DNA of 64,000 bases from assembly GCA_965219565.1 (NCBI GenBank), contig OZ244780.1, positions 1,240,001 to 1,304,000 of the forward strand, given 5' to 3'. The first letter of the stretch is position 1; each line of letters opens with the position of its first letter. The stretch comes from DAOUJI01 sp965219565. GTDB taxonomy: Bacteria > Chloroflexota > Dehalococcoidia > Lucifugimonadales > JAGWBF01. Below, piece after piece: positions 23,130-31,400 of this stretch. A program made the translations under genes and the position numbers. Below the pieces are notes generated by a model. That model was not told the DNA's origin, searched no databases, and saw nothing but the letters and a program-made list of their open reading frames with translations.

Positions 23130-24560
23130 ATGCGTAAGACTAAGATAATAGCCACCACAGGCCCCTCCACTCGCGGTGTGGGAGTGTTGGAGAGCCTTGT
23201 CGAGGCGGGCGTCGACTGCTTTCGGTTGAACTTCTCGCACGGGACGTTCGAAGAACATGCCGGCGTGATAGAAGCTGTTCGCCAACTTTCCGAACAACAC
23301 GGGAAACCTGTGGCCGTGCTGCAGGACTTGGGAGGCATCAAGCTCCGGCTGGGAAGGATGGAAGAGTCTGTCCAGCTAACCCCCGGAGAAGAGGTCAGCC
23401 TGGTCCCGTGGGAAAGCTCATCCGACGCCGGGGCGCTGCCCTTTCCCGAACCTGAAATCCTGGCCCGGCTTCAACCTGGGAACAGGGTGTTCATCTCCGA
23501 TGGAACGGTGTGCCTGGAAGTCCTGACCGCGAGTCAGGATGAGGTTAGGACCCGCGTCCTGAACTCATCCGGCATGCTCGCCTCATACAAGGGCGTGAAC
23601 TTGCCGGGAGTCACCATAGACGAGCCGGTGCTGACTGACGAGGACAAAGAGGCCCTCCGGTTCGGTGTGGAGCACGGGGTGGACTGGGTGGCTGTATCAT
23701 TCGTCAGGTCAGTGGACGACATACGGTACGCCAAGGAATTCCTGGCGAGCATAGGCTCCGAGGCTTCCGTGATGGCCAAACTGGAGCGGGGCGAGGGCGT
23801 CGAAAACATCGACTCCATACTCGACGAAGTGGACGGTGTGATGGTCGCCCGAGGCGACCTGGGAGTGGAAATCCCCATGGAGCGGGTCCCGTTAGTTCAG
23901 AAAGAGGTCGTGGCCAAGGCCAACGAGGCGGCCAAAGTCTCGGTGATTGCGACGCAGATGCTGCGTTCCATGGTTATTTCCCCCACCCCAACCCGGGCGG
24001 AGATATCCGACATAACAAACGCAGTCCTGGACGGATGTGACGCCATTCTGCTGTCTGATGAGACCTCCGTGGGTCAGTTTCCTGTGGAAGTGATCCGGGT
24101 CGCTGACGCCACTATAGTGGAGGCGGAAAGCGTGTACCCCTACTATAGGGGCCTAGGCTCATCGGCCAGGGCGCTGGGCCGGACTCAAAGCATCGCGGCT
24201 GCAGCGGCCGGGTTGGTGAGGGACCTCAAGGCCAAGCCTGTGGTAATTACCAGCAGCGGCACTGCGGCCTTTGCCCTGTCCAGGACCCGCCCGGAGTTCG
24301 ACATAACCGTCTTTTCCCACGACGAGGTCGTGTTGCGGCGTGTGGCCCTTGGCTGGGGACTGGCGCCCAAGGGAGTTTTGCCGCCTGAAAGGGACCTGGC
24401 CAAGCTGGTGGCCGCGCTGATAGATAGCGCGTTGAGCGCCGGAATGGTGTCGGAAACCGATCTGGTCACCATCGTCCACGGATTCCTCCCTGGAGTCTCG
24501 GGGACCACCAACACGGTGCAGGTTGTGGACATGAGGGAGTTCCTGTCCCTGACGGAATGA
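23130..24560 (+). CDS. pyk: Pyruvate kinase
   Basis: 476 residues; converts phosphoenolpyruvate and ADP to pyruvate and ATP. TKIIATTGPST opens the barrel, FRLNFSHG gives the ATP/PEP Arg-Asn site near residue 32, and SVMAKLERGEGVENID holds the catalytic Lys-Glu. Metal and phosphate residues lie in VMVARGDLGVEIP and TRAEISDITNAVLDGCDAILLSDETS. Two motifs depart from the common form: QDLGGIKLRLG instead of DTKGPEIR, and MLRSM instead of MLESM. The B domain and a C-terminal allosteric domain are both present. It follows the Sec-peroxiredoxin by 81 bases on the same strand. Confidence 0.93.
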   Translation: MRKTKIIATTGPSTRGVGVLESLVEAGVDCFRLNFSHGTFEEHAGVIEAVRQLSEQHGKPVAVLQDLGGIKLRLGRMEESVQLTPGEEVSLVPWESSSDAGALPFPEPEILARLQPGNRVFISDGTVCLEVLTASQDEVRTRVLNSSGMLASYKGVNLPGVTIDEPVLTDEDKEALRFGVEHGVDWVAVSFVRSVDDIRYAKEFLASIGSEASVMAKLERGEGVENIDSILDEVDGVMVARGDLGVEIPMERVPLVQKEVVAKANEAAKVSVIATQMLRSMVISPTPTRAEISDITNAVLDGCDAILLSDETSVGQFPVEVIRVADATIVEAESVYPYYRGLGSSARALGRTQSIAAAAAGLVRDLKAKPVVITSSGTAAFALSRTRPEFDITVFSHDEVVLRRVALGWGLAPKGVLPPERDLAKLVAALIDSALSAGMVSETDLVTIVHGFLPGVSGTTNTVQVVDMREFLSLTE

Positions 24561-24570
24561 GTGGCCTGTG

Positions 24571-24605
24571 CCCTCACCCCAACCCTCTCCCAGAAGGAGA
24601 GGGGG
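24571..24605 (+). repeat. Dispersed interrupted palindrome, copy 2
   Basis: CCCTCACCCCAACCCTCTCC, then CAGAAGGAGAGGGGG: the CCCTCTCC and GGAGAGGG arms pair. It begins 10 bases after the pyk stop and is followed at once by a different palindromic element. Confidence 0.75.
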
Positions 24606-24615
24606 CATGCTCTCC

Positions 24616-24643
24616 CGTCATTCCGGCGGAGGCCGGAATCCAG
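24616..24643 (+). repeat. Palindromic GTCATTCCGG...CCGGAATCC element
   Basis: CGTCATTCCGGC, spacer GGAG, GCCGGAATCCAG. The ATTCCGGC/GCCGGAAT arms are perfectly complementary. It resembles the GTCATTCC...GGAATCC class of small dispersed repeats seen in many bacterial genomes. Only one copy is seen in this window. Confidence 0.65.
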
Positions 24644-24736
24644 GAGTGGTCGGATTCTGTGCCAGCTGCCCTCACCCAGAAAGAGCGGGTTGGGCCAGGT
24701 TTCAATGAGGGTGAGAAGGCGGCCCCTGGCCTAGGG

Positions 24737-24765
24737 TTGAATACTTCCGAGGCTCGCATTATTCT
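24737..24765 (+). promoter_or_regulatory. Predicted promoter of dienelactone hydrolase gene
   Basis: TTGAAT at 24737-24742, 17-base spacer, TATTCT at 24760-24765. The transcript leader would begin with the hairpin at 24774-24800. Confidence 0.5.
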
Positions 24766-24773
24766 TTCCATGC

Positions 24774-24800
24774 CCGGACCCGCCCCTAATCGGGGTCCGG
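24774..24800 (+). repeat. 8-bp inverted repeat in dienelactone hydrolase leader
   Basis: CCGGACCC and GGGTCCGG pair perfectly around an 11-base loop, right behind the predicted promoter and about 30 bases before the ATG at 24830. No T-run follows, so a protective 5' stem or an operator fits better than a terminator. Confidence 0.5.
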
Positions 24801-24829
24801 AGACCCATGACAGGGAGGGACTGACCGAG

Positions 24830-25540
24830 ATGCCCAGTTTCACAGAAACCATCAAGGTGAATGGTCAAGACATGGAGATTTATTCCGCAATTCCCGAAGG
24901 CTCAGGTCCTTTCCCAGCGGTGGTTGTAGCGCATCACGGCTCCGGGGCTGACAACTTCAGCAAGGCCATGACCGATAGGTTGGCAGAAGCCGGATATGTA
25001 GCGGTCTGCCCCAACCTGTTCCATCGGATTACTCCGGAGGTGCTGGCCGACGGCTCCCGGCCCATCAGTCACATGAGCGACCCTGACATCATCGCCGACC
25101 TGGACGCCACCGTAGAGTTTCTCAGGAGCAACTCCGCCATTCGGGGCGATCGCATAGGGGTCACCGGATTTTGCATGGGTGGGCGCATCAGCTATCTGGC
25201 CGCAGCCGCAACCGACCATTTCGCCGCCTCCGCCCCCTACTACGGCGGCAACACCATGGTCATTTGGGGGAAGGGTGAAAAGAGCCCCTTCGACATGTCC
25301 GACGGAATCAACTGCCCGATTCTGTTCCATTTCGGGGAAGTGGACGGGAATCCTTCTCAGGACGACATGAAGAAGATGGATGCGGAGCTGACCCGCCTCG
25401 GCAAAGACCATGAGTTCCACACCTACGCGGGGGCTGACCACGGCTTCATGGACTTCACCGGCCAGAGGCATAACCAGGCCGCGTCCGAGGCTTCGTGGGA
25501 ACGCACACTCGCCTTCTTCGCTGCTCACTTGAAGGACTAG
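24830..25540 (+). CDS. Dienelactone hydrolase family protein
   Basis: 236 residues, an alpha/beta hydrolase with a Cys nucleophile. The triad is Cys115 in GFCMGGRI, Asp in HFGEVDGNP near 180 and His in GADHGFMDF near 210. The lead strand is PAVVVAHHGSG near 29-39. Classic members open dienelactone in chloroaromatic breakdown; others act on varied esters or lactones. The ATG at 24830 with GGGAGGGA upstream is chosen; the frame extends upstream through repeats and the predicted promoter, which is not protein-like. Confidence 0.9.
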   Translation: MPSFTETIKVNGQDMEIYSAIPEGSGPFPAVVVAHHGSGADNFSKAMTDRLAEAGYVAVCPNLFHRITPEVLADGSRPISHMSDPDIIADLDATVEFLRSNSAIRGDRIGVTGFCMGGRISYLAAAATDHFAASAPYYGGNTMVIWGKGEKSPFDMSDGINCPILFHFGEVDGNPSQDDMKKMDAELTRLGKDHEFHTYAGADHGFMDFTGQRHNQAASEASWERTLAFFAAHLKD

Positions 25541-25603
25541 CAGGCCGTTTGACTTCACAGAAACGCGCGGCCGGCGGCGAACCATGTCACGGCGTCTGAG
25601 AGC

Positions 25604-26176
25604 ATGCCCGACGACATCGAAGTGCGCGTCACTCACGTCCCGGATGGAGACGGTATAGATGGTGTCGAGGTGTCCGGCGGCACGGTCCGGATACGCCTGC
25701 ACGGAATCGACGCACCGGAGTTGGGGCAGCGCAATTCGCTGAACAGTCGTAACTACCTGCGCTATCTCGTTCGTATGCGGTGCAATGGGCGGCTACGTAT
25801 GGAACGGATGGGCGTCGACCAGTACGGCCGAATTATTGGGGTTGTGTATCCCGCCCAAGAAACCGTCAACGCAACTGAATTCGCGGTTTCGTTGAACGAG
25901 CTGATGGTTGAAGCAGGCTTGGCCTATTCAACCGATGAGGACTACGATGATGCGGAAGGTGAGGCCCAAGACCGAGGACTTGGTGTATGGAAGGACTCGC
26001 CTAAAGGCCAGTTTCGTCCCTGGAATTACCGGGACTTGCAACGGAACGCAGGTGTCCCGAGCCCCCGACGGTACCAGGGAGCATGGCATCGGCGTCGAAG
26101 AACGTCTGCCGGGTGGGGGTGTCTGATTTACTTGGCGGCTGTGGCCTTGGGTATAGCGCTCGCGGCGCAGACATAG
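25604..26176 (+). CDS. Thermonuclease-like (staphylococcal nuclease homologue) protein with C-terminal membrane helix
   Basis: 190 residues. SNase-type fold from about residue 7 to 135: VPDGDGID (metal Asp), VRIRLHGIDAPELGQ (catalytic-type Arg and metal Asp), ERMGVDQYGRIIGVVY (Glu and second Arg), then NELMVEAGLAY and GLGVWKD. These match the Asp/Arg/Glu/Arg set of staphylococcal nuclease. A basic stretch with WHRRRR and a C-terminal hydrophobic helix (CLIYLAAVALGIALAA) suggest a membrane anchor; no N-terminal signal peptide is visible. Likely degrades DNA or RNA near the membrane. It is followed by an extended -10 promoter for the next pair. Confidence 0.85.
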   Translation: MPDDIEVRVTHVPDGDGIDGVEVSGGTVRIRLHGIDAPELGQRNSLNSRNYLRYLVRMRCNGRLRMERMGVDQYGRIIGVVYPAQETVNATEFAVSLNELMVEAGLAYSTDEDYDDAEGEAQDRGLGVWKDSPKGQFRPWNYRDLQRNAGVPSPRRYQGAWHRRRRTSAGWGCLIYLAAVALGIALAAQT

Positions 26177-26216
26177 GCAAAGGAATATGGAGTCCAGACA
26201 GGGACTCCTCTGCACG

Positions 26217-26245
26217 TTCAGGCGCACTGGACGCTATGCTATAAT
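26217..26245 (+). promoter_or_regulatory. Predicted extended -10 promoter of the oadG-oadB pair
   Basis: TTCAGG at 26217-26222, 17-base spacer ending TGC, then TATAAT at 26240-26245, giving a TGnTATAAT extended -10. Confidence 0.58.
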
Positions 26246-26302
26246 CTGTCGGGATTTTTGCCAAGCCACTAGTATGACCGTTGGCTCAATCGATCTATAG
26301 AC

Positions 26303-26734
26303 GTGGAAGAAATACGTTTTTCCCTAGAGTCCGACCTGGACTTCGACACCGTCAAGGCCCTGATGATGACCGTCACGGGTGTGTGTGCCGCGTTCATCGC
26401 CATAGGGTCCCTGATGCTCTTCACCGTCGTCTACCGGAAGCTGAGCGGATGGTGGACCGATCGCACCCAGCCGCCCGCCGCACCTCAGCCGCCGGGCGCT
26501 GGGCCCGCGGGTCGTGATGAAGCCGCTTCCGACAGCGACGCCCAGATGGCCGCTGCCATAGGAACGGCGGTAGCCCTGGCTATGGGCAGCGGGACCGCGG
26601 CGCCCGCCCGTGCTGACCAAGGAGACGCCGGGCCTGTCATCAGAGGTTGGCGCGGCGTAGGACGCTGGCCTCAGATTCACCCCGGAAGTGCCTGGCGGAG
26701 GCCTGAGGGCGGGCGAGGCCGGGAGAGGCGTTAA
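26303..26734 (+). CDS. Sodium pump decarboxylase gamma subunit-like (OadG) protein
   Basis: 143 residues from a GTG. One membrane helix (VTGVCAAFIAIGSLMLFTVVY, about residues 24-44) is followed by a basic KLSGWW segment, then a Pro/Ala linker and an Ala-rich helix (AQMAAAIGTAVALAMG). This is the OadG layout: membrane anchor, Pro-rich linker, Ala-rich segment. The very basic tail (WRRPEGGRGRERR) is unusual. OadG holds together the sodium-pumping decarboxylase complex. Its stop abuts the GTG of the beta subunit, confirming the assignment by context. The sequence alone is low-complexity, so the call leans on that neighbour. Confidence 0.7.
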   Translation: MEEIRFSLESDLDFDTVKALMMTVTGVCAAFIAIGSLMLFTVVYRKLSGWWTDRTQPPAAPQPPGAGPAGRDEAASDSDAQMAAAIGTAVALAMGSGTAAPARADQGDAGPVIRGWRGVGRWPQIHPGSAWRRPEGGRGRERR

Positions 26735-27907
26735 GTGGACGTAGTCACCGACTTCATCAACGCCTCGGGTTTTGCCAACATCACCTGGCAGAACGTTCTC
26801 CTGATCATACTGGGGTTCGCATTCATAACCTCGGCCATCGTCAAAGGGATGGAGCCTTACGTGCTTCTGCCGATTGGGTTGGGCATCGTGCTGGGCAACC
26901 TGCCTCTCACTGGGCTGACGGATATACCGACTGACGTGTTCGGCGCTGAGCACACCCAGGAGGCGGGCCTTCTGGGTGTATTCTTCCATTTCACTCTGTC
27001 CCACTGGAACATACTGCCCCCGTTGATATTTCTCGGTGTGGGGGCAATGACGGACTTTGGGCCCATAATCGCCAACCCCAAGACCATGCTCTTGGGAGCG
27101 GCGGCCCAACTTGGGATATTCGCCGCTTTCTGGATAGCCTTGCTCATCGGATTTTTCACGGCGCCGGACCTCTTCAGCCTGAAAGAAGCCGCTGCCATCG
27201 GAATTATCGGGGGAGCCGATGGTCCGACCACGATATTTGCATCGGCAAAGCTGGCGCCGGACCTCCTGGGGATAACGGGAGTGGTCGCCTATTCCTACAT
27301 GGCGTCGGTGGTTTTCATCCAACCCCCGATAATGAAGCTGTTGACCACCGAGAAGGAGCGGGCCATCGAGATGAGGAGTCCAAGGGAGGTCTCCCGTCTG
27401 GAGAAGCTGTTTTTCCCGTCCACCGCCATGGTCCTCATCGTCCTGTTCGTTCCGGAATCAGCCGCCCTCATAGCCATGTTCATGATTGGCAACCTCTTCT
27501 CCGAAAGCGGCGTGGTGCCAAGGCTCTGGGAGGCGGCGTCGAACGCCATCTTGAACATAGCGACCATATTCCTGATGATCACCATTGGAGCTCAGTTGGA
27601 CGCGGACACGGTGTTCGAGGTCAAGACCGTTGCTATCTTGGCCCTGGGCATAACGGCGTTCTCCGCGGGTACGGCCGGGGGGTTGGTGTTCGCCAAGTTA
27701 ATGAACCTGGTCTTCAAAGAGAAGGTCAATCCGCTGATAGGATCGGCTGGGGTTTCCGCGGTGCCCATGGCGGCACGCATATCCCATGTGGTTGGGCAGA
27801 GGGCCAACCCGCGAACTTTCCTGCTCCCCCACGCCATGGCTCCCAACGTCGCGGGAGTCATAGGCTCGGCCATCGTCGCCGGGATATTCATCTCAGTCCT
27901 GGACTAG
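26735..27907 (+). CDS. oadB: Sodium ion-translocating decarboxylase beta subunit
   Basis: 390 residues, polytopic membrane protein that couples decarboxylation of carboxybiotin to sodium export (oxaloacetate, methylmalonyl-CoA or glutaconyl-CoA decarboxylases). Landmarks: LPPLIFLGVGAMTDFGP, the re-entrant GIIGGADGPTTIF loop with the essential Asp near residue 160, and the C-terminal PMAARISHVVGQ and LPHAMAPNVAGVIGSAIVAG segments. Length is normal. Neither a carboxyltransferase alpha subunit nor a biotin carrier is encoded nearby, so the pump must use parts made elsewhere. The substrate is therefore undecided. Confidence 0.93.
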   Translation: MDVVTDFINASGFANITWQNVLLIILGFAFITSAIVKGMEPYVLLPIGLGIVLGNLPLTGLTDIPTDVFGAEHTQEAGLLGVFFHFTLSHWNILPPLIFLGVGAMTDFGPIIANPKTMLLGAAAQLGIFAAFWIALLIGFFTAPDLFSLKEAAAIGIIGGADGPTTIFASAKLAPDLLGITGVVAYSYMASVVFIQPPIMKLLTTEKERAIEMRSPREVSRLEKLFFPSTAMVLIVLFVPESAALIAMFMIGNLFSESGVVPRLWEAASNAILNIATIFLMITIGAQLDADTVFEVKTVAILALGITAFSAGTAGGLVFAKLMNLVFKEKVNPLIGSAGVSAVPMAARISHVVGQRANPRTFLLPHAMAPNVAGVIGSAIVAGIFISVLD

Positions 27908-27922
27908 AGGTCGTCCGGGGGT

Positions 27923-28045
27923 TCAGGCTGCGATGGTTCGAACTCCGTAGGCCGGAATGTTACGGTCGCCGGTTACGATGGACAACCCCTCCGACTGGGC
28001 TTGGGCCACAAGCATCCGGTCGAAAGGGTCTCGGTGGGCAAGGGC
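27923..28045 (-). pseudogene. VapC-like PIN toxin remnant (C-terminal 40 codons)
   Basis: Translating the minus strand gives ALAHRDPFDRMLVAQAQSEG, then LSIVTGDRNIPAYGVRTIAA and a stop. This is the C-terminal quarter of a PIN-domain toxin: HRDPFDRMLVAQA carries the third acidic residue, and the TGDRNI segment the last. The first 85 or so residues, with the N-terminal catalytic Asp, are missing: upstream, the frame runs directly into the end of the antitoxin gene. No start codon is available. It is a deletion remnant next to an intact antitoxin, not a functional toxin. Confidence 0.75.
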
Positions 28046-28053
28046 TATTCTCC

Positions 28054-28293
28054 TTAGTCTTCGATCGTGCCTTCAAATGCCGAGACTACTTCGATGGGCG
28101 TCTCATCGAAGTCCGGGACCATCCAGACTTGTCCTTCCAAGGCTCCGGGTTTGCGTTCTATCCCAGTAGCCAGGTAAGGAGTTAAGCGCAGGTAGGGTTT
28201 GCCCGCCTTAGTGATCACTATTTCCTCCCCTTCCCAGGCTAACTGTCCCAACTGGGACAGCTGGGAGCTCGCCTCTTGCATATTCACCTGCAT
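28054..28293 (-). CDS. Phd/YefM-family antitoxin
   Basis: 79 residues. The N-terminal Phd fold is typical: QVNMQEASSQLSQLGQLAWEGEEIVITKAGKPYLRLTPY, with the ITKxGKPxxRL strand that binds operator DNA. The C-terminal tail, which in relatives wraps the PIN toxin, is acidic and complete (ends GTIED). The partner toxin is only a remnant directly downstream. A perfect TAAACTA/TAGTTTA inverted repeat lies 26-43 bases upstream of the start and is a likely autoregulatory operator. The orphan antitoxin could still bind its own promoter or neutralise a related toxin elsewhere. Confidence 0.86.
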   Translation of the reverse strand: MQVNMQEASSQLSQLGQLAWEGEEIVITKAGKPYLRLTPYLATGIERKPGALEGQVWMVPDFDETPIEVVSAFEGTIED

Positions 28294-28318
28294 CGCGACT
28301 GCCTCTTGTTATCCAAGC

Positions 28319-28336
28319 TAAACTAAATCTAGTTTA
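28319..28336. promoter_or_regulatory. Candidate operator of the Phd antitoxin gene
   Basis: TAAACTA, spacer AATC, TAGTTTA: a perfect 7-bp inverted repeat in an AT-rich patch just upstream of the antitoxin start, the usual place for Phd-type autorepression. Confidence 0.5.
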
Positions 28337-28451
28337 CACACCGCAAATCGTCAACCTGACGACAGTTCTCCATGCCGCCATGCCATGAAACAAGGCGACG
28401 GGCCCGGCAATACGCTGCTCTTTCATAGGAATTTCGATTGACAATCCTAGG

Positions 28452-31400
28452 GTGCTTTCCATAGACTCCTGCCCGATGGAAGAGATATTCGGATTGTCGA
28501 TGGACACCCTGATGATCGTCATGTTGGCCATCTTCTGCGCCATCATGGCGGTGGTGCTGATCATGGCCTGGCGCAACAGGGTCATGCTCAAGCTGGGGCT
28601 GCGCAACATCCCCAGGCGCAAGGGCCAGACTGTGCTCATCATAGTGGGGTCGATGCTCAGCGCTGTGATAATAGCCGCCGCCTTCGGCACCGGCGACACC
28701 ATCAGCTTCTCCATACGAAGCGGCGCTCTGGACAGCCTGGGCGCCGTGGATGAGGTCGTAACCGCCGTTCGAACCGACGAGGACTTTGGCAGCATAGCGC
28801 CACCTTATTTCCCAGTAGAGCAGTTCGACCGTCTAGTGGAACACCTACAGGGCTCCAATGACGTGGACGGGCTCGTGCCGTACATCACGGACATACTGCC
28901 CGTATTCAACGTGAACACTTCCCTAAGTGAAGGCCAGGCTAATCTGGTCGCCCCAAACCCCGCCCACATGGAAGGCTTCGACCTCTTGCAAGCCGACTCA
29001 GGACAGTCTGCGCGCCTGGAGAACGTCGGTCCAGGGCAGGTTTACATAAACGAAGAAGCCGCCGACGAACTTAATGCCCAACCAGGCCACACGCTGCATA
29101 TTTTCGTGGGCGACGAACCGATGGAGACGATGGTCGAGGGAGTGGTGGAGAACGGTGGTCTGGCGGGGATCGAGCCTACAGTCATCATGCCCTTGGCCCA
29201 CGCCCAGGAGTTGCTGGGCCGGCAAGGTCAGATAAACACGATATCGATATCCAACAGGGGTGACGCCAGGCAAGGGGAGCTTCTAAGCGAGAGCGTCTCG
29301 GAGACCGTTCGGACATTCTACGCCGACGGGGAAGCGATCATACAACTCCTGCACGTCCTTAGCCGGCCGGAGTTCATGGAACAGTTGTCCATTCAACGAG
29401 ATAGCCTCTCGGGGGACCTGTGGGCTGACGTGGACGTCCTGATTGAAGAGCTTTCCAGACCGGAACTTCTGGCTTCAGCCATCCCTCCAACGGAGCTTGT
29501 GCGAGTCCTCACGGACGATGACGTCGCCGACGTAGTGAGGGATGCAGCCTCCTCAGTGGGCGGCCCAGAGGAAGGGGAAGCGCTGGCCCGAGAAGTTGAC
29601 ACCGTCTTGTCGAACACAGCGGGTTTCAACGTGTTCGAAGTCAAACGCATCTTCCTTGAGTTGGCCGACCAAGCCGGAAGCTCGGTGACGACCTTATTTG
29701 TCATGTTTGGCCTCTTCTCCGTCATTGTAGGCACCCTTCTCATCTTCCTCATATTCGTGATGCTTTCCGCGGCTCGTCGCACTGAGATGGGCATGGTGCG
29801 GGCTGTCGGAGGCAAGCGCAGCCACTTGGTCCAGATGTTTGTCTTCGAAGGCACGGCCTACGATCTCGCGGCGTCGGCTATCGGTGTCACTGTGGGCCTG
29901 CTGGTCTCCATGGCGTTGGTGGCGGTGCTAAATTTCCTGTTTGGAAAGATTGACGTCGATTTCAGTTTCACCTACCACATTGAGCCAAGAAGCGTGATAG
30001 TGGCGTACTGCCTGGGCATGATCATTGTGTTCGCCACCGCATCGGTGTCGGCGTACCGGGTCAGCCGTATGAACATCGTGGAGGCGGTGCGCGGGCTGCC
30101 GGAAACGACAACTATTTCCACGGGTTTGCCGCTGCGCCAGCGGTTGATGTTCATACCTGAGGCCTTATTCCAACCGCTCCGCTATATCATCCAGGCCGCG
30201 ATGGACCTGCGGGCGGCGAGGTTCAGCCGTTTTTGGCTGGCTCTGGGAGGAGCGGTGGTCTGGATGCCCGTGTTTTCTCCGCTATGGTGGGTGGGACTGG
30301 CGGTGGCTATATTCCGGTTCGTCTATCCATATTTGGTTCGTGGTTGGCTAACCATCCTTATGGGAGTTGTTCTCTACTACGTCGGCGTCCATGTATCGAA
30401 ACAAGTGGCTCCCTTCACGATTGGCGTGTCGTTGATGGTCGTCGGCGTGGGCTTAATGCTCAGGACCGCGGTCCTTCGGCGCCCTTCGTGGGCTGTTGCA
30501 ATAGGGGCAATTACGACAGCGGGCGGCGGCGCCATAGCGGTCCATGGCATAGTCAAACCTGATGTTTTATCCATCGTATTGGGGATTGCCCTTGCTCTGG
30601 TAGGCGCAGCCATGGTCCGGTCCGTCATGTCGACCTCCATCGCCGAACGCAGCGACCTGACGACTCGCTTGTCATTCACGTTCATCGGTGTCATGCTGCT
30701 GGCCTTTTGGATATTGCCCTTCGACACCATGGACCCCATTACAGGCGCCCTCGACAGCAATTTTGAGATGTTCGTCGTGTCGGGAGTCATGATGGTGGCG
30801 GCGGCAGTGTGGACGGTGATGTACAACGCCGACCTGATCACCTCGGCGCTCACCTCCACGACCTCCAAGTTAGGGCGTTTCCGACCGGTGTTGATTACCG
30901 CTGTCGCCTATCCCATGAGCGCCAAGTTCAGGACCGGGCTCACTCTGGCCATGTTTTCGCTGGTGGTGTTCACCATGATAGTGATGTCCATGGTCATAGA
31001 GGCTTTTGGGAACACTTTCGCCGACCCTGAGAGGGTCTTGGGAGGCTGGGACATAGAGGGCGGCGTGGCTTTTGCCAGTCCCATATCAGATATCGACGGG
31101 GCCATCCTGGAAGCGTCTGGCCTCTCGCCGGAAGAGTTCGAGGCTATTGGAGGCTATGTAAGCGCCCCCGTGGAAGTGCGGCAAGTGGACTCGCGGGATT
31201 CCCGGTGGGCGGACTATGTGGTCCATGCGGTGGATGATGGGTTCTTAGAGGGGTCGGACTACGATTTCCGTATATTGGCCGAGGGATACGGCCCAGCCAA
31301 AGACTCGGTGTGGGAGGCTCTAAGGGACGATCCGACCTTGGCGGTCCTAGACGCGGCGACTCTCCCCGACCAGGAACAGGAGGGTTTCGACACCGCAGGC

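Noticed and set aside
27931..27945. GGTTCGAACTCC, resembling a tRNA T-arm
   Set aside because: No acceptor, D or anticodon arms can be built around it; it codes for part of the PIN remnant.
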